Assembly: GCA_034770075.1 (NCBI GenBank)
Contig: CM068385.1
Coordinates: 57,544,746 to 57,608,745 of the forward strand
Reading direction: 5' to 3'
Length of the DNA stretch: 64,000 nucleotides
Source: Aralia elata
Lineage: Eukaryota > Streptophyta > Magnoliopsida > Apiales > Araliaceae
The position numbers and the translations under genes are program-made. Positions 1 to 12,018 of the stretch are shown piece after piece. The first letter of the stretch is position 1, and each line of letters begins with the position of its first letter. Below the pieces are notes generated by a model that did not search any database, was not told where the DNA came from, and worked only from the letters and a program-made list of their open reading frames with translations.

Positions 1-1
1 C

Positions 2-3000
2 TACAACTGTGGACAGGAAGGTCATGTCGCACCGAACTGCCCTAATCCGAAGAAGGGTGCATGCTTCATTTGTGGACTGAAGGATCATTTTGCACGGGAT
101 TGCCCTAAGAAAACTGCAACAGGTGGACCTAGTGCTGGAAAGGGAAACAACGAAGGTGGTGGCAATCTGACCATAACAGGACCGACGCAGCCCAGCCGAT
201 CTACTGCTCGGACATTCAACATGACAGTGCAGGACGCTGTGCAGTCAAAGGATGTGGTGTCAGGTATCATTCCAGTCAATAATATTAATGCTTATGTATT
301 GTTTGACTCGGGTGCTACTTGCTCATTTATATCCGATGATTTTGCTAAGAACTTAGAATTACCCCAGGAAGAACTAGATTACCCTATGAACATAGAGATT
401 GCGAATAGGGAAATAATTCCTGTTAAACTTATCCACAAGAACTGTCAAATAGATATTAAGGGTCAGATAACGACGGTAAACTTGATCCCAATTCGACTTG
501 GGGAGTTTGACGTTATATTGGGTATGGATTGGTTGACTAATCATGGGACAGTTATTGATTGTCAAAAGAAGTGTATAAACCTTATGACTCCGTCAAAGGT
601 TGTGTTTTATGATAGCAAATCGCCTAGACAAGCGAGTTGTCTGACGATGATGCAGGCCAGAAAGATGTTGAGGCAAAGCTGTGTAGGGTATCTAGCCTAC
701 ATAGTTGATACACGAAAGGAAGGTGTAAAGCTGGAAGAGATACCAGTAGTTAGAGATTTCGTAGACGTGTTTCCTGAAGATTTACCAGGATTACCGCCAG
801 ATAGGGAAATCGAGTTTGTGATTGATTTAGCACCGGGAACGGCCCCTATATCGAAGGCCCCGTATCGAATGGCTCCAGTGGAATTAAAGGAGTTGATGGC
901 ACAGCTACAGGAGTTGCTAGATAAAAAGTATATTCAACCGAGCGTTTCGTCGTGGGGAGCGCCGGTATTGTTTGTTAAGAAGAAGGATGGATCAATGCGT
1001 CTTTGCATTGATTATAGAGAATTGAACAAGGTCACGATCAAAAACAAGTATCCGTTGCCAAGGATCGATGACCTGTTTGACCAACTGAAGGGGGCAAGGT
1101 ACTTTTCAAAGATAGATTTACGAAGTGGGTACCATCAGTTGAAGGTGAGACAGGAGGATATACCAAAGACGACATTTCGGACTAGATATGGTCACTATGA
1201 GTTTTTGGTTATGTCATTTGGATTTAACTTTTTTATCGAATGCGCCTGCAGCATTCATGGACTTAATGAATAGGGTGTTCAAACCATTTCTGGATAAATT
1301 CGTGGTGGTGTTTATAGACGACATCCTCGTATATTCCAAAACTCAGGACGAGCACGTCGAGCATTTGAGGGTGACATTAGAGGCGTTAAGGAAAGAGAAA
1401 TTGTATGCAAAATTTTTGAAGTGCGAATTTTGGTTGGAACGTGTGCAATTTCTTGGGCATGTGATTGATAAGGACGGAATATCGGTAGACCCATCAAAAG
1501 TCGAAGCTGTGATAAACTGGGATCAGCCGAAGACACCGTCAGAAGTGAGGAGTTTCCTATGTTTGGCAGGATATTACAGGCGTTTCATTCAAGATTTCTC
1601 GAGAATCGCCACTCCGTTAACGAATTTAACAAGAAAATCAGTGAAGTTTGTTTGGACGGAGAAGTGCGAAGAGAGTTTCCAAGAACTAAAGAAGAGACTA
1701 AGTTCGGCACCTATATTATCTTTGCCAGATGATACAGGAAATTTTGTGGTGTATAGCGACGCATCGCATAAGGGACTTGGTTGTGTGTTGATGCAGAATG
1801 GAAAGGTTATTGCATATGCATCGCGCCAACTAAAAGACTATGAAAAAAGGTATCCGACCCATGACTTAGAGTTAGCAGCTGTGGTGTTTGCTCTGAAAAT
1901 CTGGCGACACTATCTCTATGGGGAGAAGTGTGAAATATACACAGACCATAAAAGTCTGAAGTATATTTTTACACAGAAAGATTTGAATATGCGGCGAAGG
2001 AGATGGATAGAGTTAATCAAGGACTATGATTGTGAAATTCTATACCATCCGGGAAAAGCCAATGTGGTTGCAGACGCTTTGAGCATAAAGGGTCGAGAGA
2101 AATTGTTTTTGTTAACCGCTCAGGAGGAGCTCGTGGAGGAAATGGCTAAGTTGGAACTAGAAGTGAAGAATCAGATTGAGTCGACCGAAAAATTATTTCA
2201 GATAGAAACCCAACCAACTCTGGTGGAAAAAGTGAAGGAAGCGCAACTCAAAGATGAGGAATGTGCTGAGATACGGAAAAGATTGCTTGAGGGAGAAAAG
2301 CTTAGATACAAAGTTGACACTGAAGGACTGCTTAGATTCGAAGGCCGAATTTGGGTTCCGGCAGAACTAAAGATCAGAGAAGATATTTTGATCGAAGCCC
2401 ATAGTTCAAGATTTTCGGTTCACCCAAGAAGTACGAAGATGTACCAAGATCTTCGCCAACATTTCTGGTGGCCAAACATGAAAAGAGAGGTTGCTGAGTG
2501 TGTTGCGAAGTGCCTAACCTGTCAAAGAGTAAAAGCAGAACATCAACGACCAAGTGGTTTGCTACAGCCTTTGGAGATACCAGAATGGAAATGGGAGCAT
2601 ATCACGATGGATTTCGTGGTAGGTCTTCCAGCTACTCAGAGGGGATATGACGCGATATGGGTCATAGTGGATCGACTGACGAAATCAGCGCACTTTTTAC
2701 CAATCAAAGTCAGATTCACATTAGATCAGCTGGCGAAGTTATATGTCAAAGAAATTATCACGAGGCACGGTGTTCCAGTATCAATAGTGTCAGACAGGGA
2801 TCCGCGGTTCACATCAAAGTTTTGGAGGAGTCTGCAAACTTGTTTGGGGACACAGTTGCGAATGAGTACAGCCTATCATCCTCAAACCGATGGCCAGAGT
2901 GAAAGCATAAGTCAAACGTTGGAGGACATGCTGAGAGCGTGTGTCATGGATTTCAAGGGCAACTGGGATAATCATTTACCTTTGGTCGAATTTGCTTACT

Positions 3001-3647
3001 ACAACAGTCATCACGCCAGTATCGGCATGCCACCCTACGAAGCATTGTACGGAAGGAAATGCAGAACTCCGTTATGCTGGGATGAGGTTGGTGAACGTCG
3101 ACTATTAGGACCCGAGCTGGTGCAACAAACTGCTGAGATTGTTCACGTAATAAGAGCCAGACTGATAGCCGCTCAAGACAGGCAGAAAAAGTATGCTGAC
3201 CAACACCGACAAAATCGCGAATTTGAGGTCGGCAGCTTCGTGTTTCTCAAAGTATCTCCCTGGAAAGGGAAAATCAGATTTGGAAAGAAGGGTAAACTAA
3301 GTCCGCGATTCATTGGACCCTTTGAAATACTGAAACGGGTGGGTGAGGTCGCTTATGAGGTAGCTTTACCTCCTGAGTTAAGCCACGTCCACAATGTCTT
3401 TCACATATCGGTGCTACGACCGTATAAGTCTGATTATAAACATGTCATAGAGTATGAACCGATACAGTTTGAGCAAGATTTGTCTTATGACGAGGTTCCT
3501 GTACAAATAGTGGACAGGAAAGAACAAGTTCTTAGAAATAAAGTGATACCTTCCGTTAAGGTAATCTGGAGGAACCACAGTGCTGAAGAAGCTACGTGGG
3601 AACTCGAAGATAACATGATGCAGAATTACCCTCACTTATTTGTTTAA
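2..3647 (+). pseudogene. Gag-Pol polyprotein of element 1 (partial, frameshifted)
   Basis: The frame is open from base 2, with no start visible because the window edge cuts gag. It begins in two CCHC zinc knuckles (CGQEGH and CGLKDH), then an aspartic protease (FDSGATCSF near 302-330), reverse transcriptase (LCIDYREL, SKIDLRSGYHQ, FIDD at 1311-1322), RNase H (YSDASHKGLG near 1750), an integrase HHCC finger, the catalytic D..D..E region (MDF about 2606, SDRDPRF about 2787, QSE about 2900), and a chromodomain-like end (ATWELEDNMMQNYPHLF). About ten extra bases at 1222-1242, just before the catalytic loop, replace the usual SFGLTNAPAAF and shift the frame from frame 2 to frame 3. Apart from that lesion the reading frame is long and clean, so the element is relatively young. 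The product would be nucleocapsid plus the enzymes for reverse transcription and integration. Confidence 0.93.
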
Positions 3648-3660
3648 CTTTTGTATTGCG

Positions 3661-3764
3661 ATTCTGGGGACAGAATCTTTGTAAGGAGGGGAGAATGTAA
3701 CAGACGAGTTTAATTGCGTTGTGATTCTGGGGACAGAATCCTTTTAAGGAGGGAAAGATGTAAC
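3661..3764 (+). other. Duplicated polypurine tract and LTR start of element 1
   Basis: A block reading GGGGACAGAATC, then a purine-rich stretch, then TGTAAC occurs twice, 63 bases apart (TGTAAC at 3696 and at 3759). In this lineage the purine tract directly precedes the 3' LTR and primes plus-strand DNA synthesis. Either copy could mark the LTR start. I prefer 3759, because the polypurine tract beside it is the one nearest the long AT-rich LTR, but this is not settled. Confidence 0.6.
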
Positions 3765-5156
3765 GAATGCAATTTTTGAGAATTAATAAAAATATTTATT
3801 GAGTTGTATAAATATTTTTGTTAATTTATTGAGTTAATAGATGATTTATTAAGCTATTGTGAAATAAGTTTATGTTGAGTTAATTGTGTTAATTGTTACT
3901 TGAATATGATTTGTGATGATTATTCTAATTTAATTTAATAATTAGATGATGAAAAGAATTATTTGAATAAATGATTTATGTTAATAAATAATATAATTCA
4001 TTTGGTGTTATTGTTATTGGTTAAATAAATTATTAAGTTAGTTTGTAAGGTTTAATTGAATTTATTTAAAAATAAGTTTAATTAAATTAGAAGTGTGACA
4101 TTTTAAACTATATGTTATAATGATTTATTAGAATAAATGAGAAAGTGTTTAATTTAGTTTTACCAAACAAGGCCCTATGATCTTTGTTTGGAAATAATGA
4201 GTTATTTTATTTGTGTTTTACCAAACAAGGCCTTAAGACCTTTAGATAGAATAATGGGTTATTTTTAATTTTAGTTTGCCAAACAAGCCTTAGAGGCTTT
4301 TGAAATTTTATAACTGATGATACGTTATTATTGTATTAAGTATCAGTTTTTATTTTGTTTTTAATTTGCATCAGTTTTATTTTTTTTAAAAAGAAAGAAC
4401 ATCAGTTGTAGAAAGAAAAGAAAGAAGAAGAATATCAGAGTTTGAGAGAAAAGAGAGAGAGCAGAGCTTGAGAATTTGAGAGTTGAGAGAAAAGAGAGAA
4501 TTTGAGAGAGAAGCTTGGATATTGGAGAAAGAATTTCTAAAACCAAGGAAGCTTAATCAAATTTCTAAGAATTTGAAGGTATAAACTGTTTACTATGTTT
4601 TATTTCTCTGTATATGAATTTATGTGCCAAATATATGAATTAGTTGTTGTAATTAGTAGTAATCATGTGTTAGATGATAATATGTTGATTAATAATCAAT
4701 TTAGGGGTATTAATTCATGAAAACATGATTTAGAGTGAAGTCTTTGTTTTTACAGAGTTTTATTTCATGTATGGCACATATATATATATGTTAATTGATG
4801 CTCTAATTGATTATTAATCGGTAAATTGATAATTGTTTATGATTATTTGATGAAAAATATGAGTAATGCTAAAAGAATTGTTTAAATTGGTTGGAAAATG
4901 AATTTACAGAGTTTAATTTCATAAGAATGGTTAAAACTTGAATATTTGGTTTTAACAGTGAATTTTTGGTTTTAAACTAGTTGTTTATGAGTTTGAATGA
5001 TTAAGACGTTTACAGAACATGTTAGGTAAATATTTTATGTCATATATGATGTTTGGGTATATTTAACTTGTTTTCTGGATGGTAGAATTCGGAAAATTTT
5101 GGCCAAATTGGCCTAAGTTTTCACTGGTTCGCGAGCTGGGGAAGACGACAGTCAAG

Positions 5157-5305
5157 TCTATCGCCCCGGCGATAGAAATGAACTGGTTTCTTCGCCCCAG
5201 CGACAGAGTCGCCCCGGCGACAAAATTGTTAAGCCAAACGCCGCCCCGGCGACATCCTCGCCCTGGCGACGATTTTGTTAAGCTTTTTCTCGCCCCGGCG
5301 AGAAA
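5157..5305 (+). repeat. Cluster of GC-rich hairpins in the LTR of element 1
   Basis: Five short inverted repeats built on the core GCC-CC-GGC lie in an otherwise AT-rich LTR. The best are 5157-5176 (arms TCTATCGCC/GGCGATAGA), 5208-5221 (GTCGCC/GGCGAC), 5258-5269 (TCGCC/GGCGA, loop CT) and 5286-5305 (TTTCTCGCC/GGCGAGAAA). The outer arm sequence differs between copies while complementarity is kept. A small open frame (5079-5360) crosses the cluster but shows no recognisable protein. Confidence 0.8.
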
Positions 5306-6294
5306 CGCTACTGTTTTAAAAAAAAATTTATTTTCTTTTCTTGGAAATTATGATGCATAATTAAACTTATATTAATGTAACTAATGTATTACCAAGATGG
5401 TTGCTACTTAGCATTTGTTGTCTAAAGTATGCTAAATGAGATACTATAATTAGGTACAAGGAACCTAAAGTGATTATAAATTTTGTAACTAATTTATGTT
5501 ACCATCTTATAATTAATTGTATAGGTTGATTTAAGGATCGTGAATTATTTAATTTGTAATCTACGCTTGAGGCAAGTTTTCTTTCTCTAAACTTGTTAAA
5601 TTGTTATAGCAAGTTATTTATTTCTTAAGCTTGTTATTATTTCAACAAGTTTACTTCATTTGAGTGAATTAATTATCCTTAGCTTATTGTTATTCAAGCA
5701 AGGCTGATATTATGTTGAGTAATTATATTTTGTTCCAGATATTATTTATTCAGTTATTGACTATCATTCAAACTTCGAATATAAACTTTATTGAAGAACT
5801 AGACTAGCAAACCATTATTGATTCAGCTAGTCCTTAGTTGATGAGCGTTTCAAAAACTTAGATTATCTAAACTTGTTCCAAGCCAAGTTCTTTTTGGTAC
5901 GGACTCTTATTATAAACTGAGATGAACAACCCTATCATAGGGGATTATTACGCTTAGCGTTAAAATGTTTGTGCACAATACATTGTACAAAGGGCTGATC
6001 CCCCTGAGTACGAGACGAAGGTCCATCTATAGTATTTAAGACTGTTAAAGGTTACGGTAGAAATACTTGCTAACCTAGGACATAGTTCGAGGTCTTGAGA
6101 CCCTCAGATATTGACGTTGAATCTTGGAATCTATTCTTCCTAATTCTAGCATTCTTTTGAGCTTTCAAACTTTGATTATTTATTGATTAACTTCAGAAAA
6201 TTATTGATTTCCATTTGAACTCTATTACAATTAAAAGTTATTATTATCATTCTTGTGGGCAATTGTTTGCTCACTCTTGCACTAAACATTTCAG

Positions 6295-6356
6295 CTAAGC
6301 CCGAGAAGCAGGACGAGCCGTCCACCAGTAAGGGCAAGGGCAAGATGCAGAAATAG
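6295..6356 (+). other. Acceptor-preceded lysine-rich block in the LTR of element 1
   Basis: After the acceptor-like block CTCACTCTTGC...CATTTCAG the sequence reads, after two bases, AKPEKQDEPSTSKGKGKMQK (counting the split codon) and then a TAG stop. The length is 62 bases, that is two plus twenty codons. Equivalent blocks in the other Tekay-like LTRs have lengths that are also two modulo three. It may be a terminal exon of a spliced upstream reading frame; transcription is not shown. Confidence 0.45.
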
Positions 6357-6612
6357 TTATAGATTTATTATTTAATTGATGAACATTTGTACCAGACTTG
6401 TTTTAGACTATATTTTATTCCGCATTTAATGTATTAAGGTTATGATAACCTGGGATTTGATTATTTAATAGTTTGGAGATGTAACCCATTTTGGGAAGAT
6501 AATTCTTTAAGTTTATTTAATTTTTCTTGATTATGGGTAGTTAGATGTGATTGTATGTTATAGTGAACACCAAATCAGTGGGAATTAAGTACCTGGATTT
6601 GGGGGTGTCACA

Positions 6613-9600
6613 CTGACCGTCAGTTTGTGGATGGTATGTTGTACTTAGTCTCAACTGAGTTCCTAAATTTTTCTGGAGACTTATCCAAAAATTTGAAGTA
6701 AATCGTGGATCTCTGTCTGATACTATAGAAACAGGGACTCCATGTCTAGAAATGATTTCATTGATGTAAAGTCTGGCTAACTGGTCTAGACTGAAGGTGA
6801 TTTTGATGGGTAGGAAATGAGCTGATTTGGTAAGACGATCTACAATCACCCAAATGGCATTGTGACCCTTTTGTGTGGTTGGAAGGCCAACTACGAAATC
6901 CATGGTAATATGCTCCCATTTCCACTCAGGAATTTCTAAGGGCTGTAATAATCCACTGGGTTTCTGATGTTCAGCTTTAACCCTTTGACACGTTAAACAT
7001 TTACTTACCCATTCCGATATCTCTCTTTTCATGTTAGACCACCAAAAATGTTGGCTCGGGTCTTTATACATTTTTGTACTCCCTGGATGTACAACAAATT
7101 TAGAACTGTGGGCTTCATTCAGTATTTCGTCTTTGAGTTCTTGTACTGAAGGTACCCAAATTCTATTTTCGTATCTCAGTACTCCATCCTTATCCACTCT
7201 AAACTTAACATTCTTTTTATGAGTCATTTCTGCCTTATACTTCTGACATTCTGCATCCGTCTCCTGTAGTTCTTTGACTCTGTCCAATAAAGTCGAACTA
7301 GCTTCCATGACAAATAACTTCTGGGTAGAGTTGACTGGAACTCTGACCTCGACCTCAAGTTTCTCAAACTCCTTTATCAATATTTCGTTATTAGTCATCA
7401 CATTTAATTTCTCCTGGTTCTTCCTACTCAATGCGTCTGCTACGACGTTGGCTTTCCCTGGATGATATAAGATCTCACAATTGAAATCCTTTATCAACTC
7501 TAGCCATCTCCTTTGTCTCATATTTAACTCCTTCTGTATGAAAATATATTTTAGACTCTTATGATCTGTATATATCTCACACTTCTCCCCGTACAAATAA
7601 TGCCTCCAAATTTTCAAAGCAAATACTACGGCGGCTAACTCAAGATCATGCGTAGGATACCTTTTCTCATAATCTTTGAGTTATCTTGATGCATATGCAA
7701 TCACCTTCCCATGTTGCATTAACACACATCCTAATCCCTTGTGTGATGCATCACTATAAACAACGAGACCTCCTGTATCATCTGGTAAAGATAACACTGG
7801 TGTCATACTTAACCGCTTCTTCAACTCTTGGAAGCTTTCTTCACATTTGTCTGTCCAGACGTATTTTACCGTCTTTCGAGTCAAATTGGTTAGCGGGGTT
7901 GCTATCTTTGAAAAATCTTGTATAAAACGCCGATAATACCCTGCTAAACCGAGAAAACTTCTTACTTCTGTTGGAGTTGTTGGTTGTTCCCAATTCACAA
8001 CCGCTTCTATCTTGGCTGGATCCACCGCTATTCCATTCTTGTCAATTACATGACCCAAGAACTGGACTCGTTCCAACCAGAATTCACACTTGGAAAACTT
8101 TGCATAAAGTTGTTCCTTGCGTAATATCTCCAATATGCTTCTTAAGTGTTCAGCATGCTCCTCTTTTGTTCTCGAGTATACTAAAATATCATCGATGAAC
8201 ACTACGACAAATTTGTCCAAGCATGGTTTAAACACTCTGTTCATTAAGTCCATGAATGCTGCCGGCGCATTTGTTAATCCAAAAGACATCACAAGAAACT
8301 CATAATGTCTGTAGCGTGTCCTAAACGCTGTCTTCGGCACATCTTCTTTTCTTACCTTTAATTGATGATAACCTGATCGTAGGTCGATCTTTGAAAAGTG
8401 TTCGGCCCCTTTCAACTGGTCAAATAGATCATCAATTCGTGGTAAAGGATATTTGTTCTTTATTGTTAACTTATTTAATTCTCTATAATCAATACACAAC
8501 CTTAATGTTCCATCCTTCTTCTTTACAAACAACACCGGTGCTCCCCAAGGTGAAACACTAGGTTGTATATACTTTTTGTCTAAGAGTTCTTGTAGCTGCA
8601 CAAGTAACTCCTTTAACTCTACAGGTGCCATTTTGTACGGTGCCTTGGAAACTGGCGCCGTACCCGGCACTAGATCGATAACGAACTCGATCTCCCTGTC
8701 CGGAGGTAAACCGGGTAAGTCATCTGGAAACACATCCGGAAATTCTCTAACTACAGGTATTTGTTCTAGCTTTACTCCTTCTTTTCGAGTATCTACTATA
8801 TATGCCAAATAGCTTGTACAACCCTTCCTAAGCAATCTCTCTGCTTGCATTACTGTCAGACAGTGAGATCGTTTAGGTGAACAACCACCTTTGAACACTA
8901 CTTTTGACTCTGAAGCAGTCACTAGATTCACCCGTTTCCGCTGGCAGTCAATTATTGCATTATAATTCCCCAGCCAGTCCATTCCTAAAATTATATCAAA
9001 TTCCCTTAGTTGTATGGGAATGAGGTTCACAAGAAACTTGTGTCCCTTAATCTCTATAGCACAATTCTTATAGATGGTTTTGACGGGAATTATCTCATTG
9101 TTTGCGATTTCCACATTAAAAGGTATGTCTAAATCTTCGCATGGTATTGTCAATTTCTTAGCAAAGCTATTAGACACAAATGAACAAGTAGCACCAGAGT
9201 CGAACAACACATATGCATTTAAAGTGTCGATAGGGATGATACCTGTTACCACGTCTGGTGCAGCAACAGCATCCCTTGTCGTCATATTAAACGTTCTTGC
9301 GGTTGGACGACCTGGACCCCCAGCTCCTGCTACTGTTGGTTTGGGATTATTGTTTGGGACTTGGTTTCCTCCCCCAGATTGGTTCCTATTTCTCGGGCAA
9401 TTCCTAGACACATGCCCCGTTGCACCACAAGTGTAACAAGTAACATTCGGGTTACCCTGACGAGTATTATCATTACTCTTTTTAGGACAGTAGGAGGAAT
9501 AATGCCCCTCTTGTCCACAATGGTAACAAGTAACCACTCTCTGGCGACATAACCCTAGGTGATTCTTTCCGCATATGGCACAACGACCCACCTTATTGTT

Positions 9601-10425
9601 GTTCTGGTTTCTATTGTTGTTGTTATTATTGTAATTGTTACCCCTCCTTACAAAATTTGTAGGAACAGTGGCATCCCACTTCCTCTTGTTATTATTAGTA
9701 CCCCCTGTACTAACTTCTCCTTTCAACTTCCCTCCTTCATTCAAACTCCTTTTCTCTTTATGAAATTTTATTAAAGCTTCATTCTCATTTTCAGCTATAA
9801 TAGCTTTCTCGAGAATTTCAGGAAAAGTTTTCACTTGAAACACTGACAACTTACTACGAATTTGGGGTTTCAATCCCTCTTCGTATTTCCTAATCTTCCT
9901 TGCCTCTGTATCAACCTGGTGTGGGGAAAACCTGGCTAATTCATTAAACTTAGCCGTATACTAGGATACGGTAAGCTCTCCTTGTTTCAATTCTAGGAAT
10001 CGTACCTCTATACGATCCTGCATTGATTGGGGAAAATAATTTTCGAAGAATAGTTCCTTAAACCTAGTCCAAGGAATTATACCTTCACCTGCACGAATTT
10101 TGGTATTTTCCCACCAATGGTTTGCCTCACCCTTAAGGAAAAAGGTGGCAAAGATCGTCTTTTGATCTTCGCCAACATTAGTTACCCTAAAAAACTTCTC
10201 TATCTCGGTAATCCATGTTTGAGCCTCAATAGGTTCCGCAGCTCCCTTAAATTCCGGTGGTCCAACAAGTTTAAAGTCCTTGAATATGGTGCCCTGTGGA
10301 TTAACTGGGGTGGGTTGAGGTGGTGGACGATTTTGTAAGGTTTCTAAGAGTATATCTACCAACTGTTGTGTGGGATTTGGTTCGGTGGTCTCAGTTCGGG
10401 CTTGGGCTCTTCGTCCTGATGCCAT
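6613..10425 (-). pseudogene. Gag-Pol polyprotein of element 2 (nonsense-mutated, interrupted)
   Basis: The start is the ATG at 10425 (MASGRRAQARTETTEP). An upstream ATG at 10518 would add a hydrophobic 31-residue stretch that is unlikely to be translated. Gag (about residues 1-230) contains GPPEFKGAAEPIEAQTWI, then an Asn-rich stretch, then three zinc knuckles (CAICGKNH, CYHCGQEGH, CYTCGATGH). The protease has FDSGATCSF (about 9183-9213). Reverse transcriptase has FIDD near 8185, followed by RNase H and integrase up to YHPQTDGQ at 6613. All parts share one frame, broken only by TAG at 9961-9963 (in the usual VSQYTAKF context) and TAA at 7681-7683 (in the usual ASRQLKDYE context). Both are C-to-T changes of glutamine codons. 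Without them and the element 1 insertion the frame looks intact. Confidence 0.93.
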
Positions 10426-10638
10426 GGTTCTAAAATAAAGAAAAGCAAGTATAAATATAAAGATATGCTTACATAGAACTAACAATTTGATTATATAAAC
10501 ACAACTTGTATATAACATGCAATAACGATTACATATCCGACTAGTAGTTATACTACTACTAGTTATTACAAGGATTTCCTATTTTACAACTCAAAATTTT
10601 GATATCGTACTAAGTACAACACATAAACTTAAACACTA
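10426..10638 (-). other. Leader between the acidic ORF and gag of element 2
   Basis: About 210 AT-rich bases separate the stop of the leader ORF (10639) from the gag ATG. I see no long frame in it. It is part of the 5' untranslated leader, whose primer binding site lies further upstream at 11372-11383. Confidence 0.6.
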
Positions 10639-11214
10639 CTAAACTGCGCTATCACGCATCCCCTTATAAGCATCTCGTATCATATGACCGACTACTACTC
10701 TATCGATCATATAATCCTCCTTCTCTTCTTCCACCGGATACCTAAATACTCGTCGCTCTAGGCCATTAAATGCCGCTTTACTCTTCCTATCGGCTCTGTA
10801 TGCCTGCATATGTGCCTCCTGTTTCTCCCTCTGAGTGGCCTGAAGAAGTGTCCTCAGACGCCGAGTCGTATCTCGCTCACTCTCCAATAATCATGCCGAT
10901 ATGTTTGCCCGAGAGTTAGCAGCTTCTGACTCTACTGTTGACTGTTGTACCAACTCAACAACTATCTCTTCGTGTCTTTCGACACTCATCATCTGGCCCG
11001 CTCCAATATCCTCCTCAGAATCAGGGTCTACTAACTGCCCATCTACAGGGTTCTCTGCCTCCTCTGCCTCTAATATCTCCTCGTCATGGATAATTTCCTC
11101 CTCCTCTGGGTCTTCATCTTCTAAATCTAGCTCAGGGGTAGCCGGCTCATAATCAGGCACCTCATCGGGCTCACTGTCTGATAACCATCCTATGTGTTGG
11201 TTTACTCCTGCCAT
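10639..11214 (-). pseudogene. Acidic/coiled-coil leader ORF upstream of gag (element 2)
   Basis: A single frame of 192 codons runs from ATG 11214 to a stop at 10639, broken by one TGA at 10888-10890 that is most simply a CGA-to-TGA change. The first half is strongly acidic (LDLEDEDPEEEEIIHDEE). The second half is charged and helix-like (MESERDTTRRLRTLLQATQR, then EEEKEDYMIDRVVVGHMIRD). It lies between the primer binding site and gag. The element after the assembly gap has a matching acidic stretch in the same position. I recognise no characterised domain. Chance acidic coding from a GAG-rich leader is the main alternative. Confidence 0.6.
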
Positions 11215-11371
11215 CCTACAAAAGAATTTTAATTTATTTAGTATTTAGGGGGAAATAAATTTACACATAATATGAAGCTTTTAAGGTTATTTTATGTATG
11301 ATTAAGTATTTTACGAACTCGAAGATCATATCCTAAGGTATTTCCCAACTACCTTAGAGCTATAATCTACA

Positions 11372-11383
11372 GCTCTGATACCA
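11372..11383 (-). other. Primer binding site of element 2
   Basis: On the minus strand the sequence is TGGTATCAGAGC, complementary to the 3' end of initiator tRNA-Met, the usual primer of Tekay and Copia elements. It starts three bases inside the end of the 5' LTR, which fixes the LTR boundary at 11387. Confidence 0.9.
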
Positions 11384-11959
11384 ACCTGTGACGCCCCCAA
11401 ATCTCTACACTCCCCTGTAGCAGATCTGGTGCTCACGTGAAACTATACATCTATAAATATTCAATAAAATATGACTTCTATCTATCCAAGATTCACAGTA
11501 TCCCATAACAGGTACTAGTTCCGGCCAGAACGTTGTCTGTGTTTTGGATACCCTCACTTAGATATATAGATTCATATCTTATGAATATCTCTTTCATATC
11601 AATATTCCCTATCTATCTGACATTCACAGTATTAATGATAAGATTGTCCACAGAACTGAGGGGCGCATTCCGGTAAAGATGGCACCTTACTGGCGCTCAT
11701 TAAGTGTTAACCCCAGAGCTTATAGGACTCTCACATCATTTAGATACCCTCATTCAGATGTAATAGTTCATATAGACACTGTATTGAACTTAGTACAACT
11801 ATTCAAAAGATATTAAAGATCAGAGTATAACGCATTCTATGACATAAAGGATCGTAATATATTACATAACATTTTGTTCGGTTACATCATTCGTTATACT
11901 AAGTTATTACAACAACAAGTCTTTAAAAGACTTAAAGTATTCAACAACAGAAATAAAAC

Positions 11960-12018
11960 TTAATAAGCATGTCTTTTCCCCTTATCAGTCCCAGACGTGC
12001 TAGGGATATCATTTACAG
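11960..12018 (-). other. Acceptor-preceded short coding block in the LTR of element 2
   Basis: On the minus strand, CTTCTTTTGCAG is followed by 59 bases encoding, after two bases, VNDIPSTSGTDKGKRHAY and a TAA stop. The solo LTR of the same family has a 59-base counterpart (31753-31811) reading LNDNPGTSGTDKGKGHVN. Most differences inside the TSGTDKGK core are at third codon positions, which suggests the block was once under protein-level selection. Confidence 0.5.

Larger units (their letters stand above)
1..6612 (+). mobile_element. Element 1: Tekay-type Ty3/Gypsy retrotransposon, 3' part
   Basis: This is the right-hand part of a chromovirus-type Gypsy element. The window opens inside the gag zinc knuckle, runs through protease, reverse transcriptase, RNase H, integrase and a C-terminal chromodomain-like tail, then a polypurine tract and the 3' LTR ending TGTCACA at 6612. 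The next bases continue the integrase of a minus-strand relative exactly at its TDGQ motif, so element 1 inserted there; CTGAC at 6613-6617 is the candidate right-hand TSD. The 5' LTR lies left of the window. Assignment to Tekay/Del rests on the domain order, the FIDD catalytic motif and the chromodomain tail; lineage was not tested by phylogeny. Confidence 0.9.
3759..6612 (+). repeat. 3' LTR of element 1
   Basis: About 2.85 kb, beginning TGTAAC (or from 3696 if the first duplicate is the true start) and ending TGTCACA. It is AT-rich, with a GA-rich purine tract at 4380-4545, a TATATATA run near 4779-4789, a cluster of GC-rich hairpins at 5157-5305, the GGCTGATC block at 5992-6003 shared with the other Tekay-like LTRs, and a splice-acceptor-like site followed by a lysine-rich block at 6295-6356. 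The purine-rich tract probably marks the transcribed leader, but no transcription start can be read from sequence alone. Confidence 0.85.

Noticed and set aside
5079..5360. A 93-codon frame in the LTR of element 1
   Set aside because: It spans the hairpin cluster, shows no homology I know and no counterpart in related LTRs.
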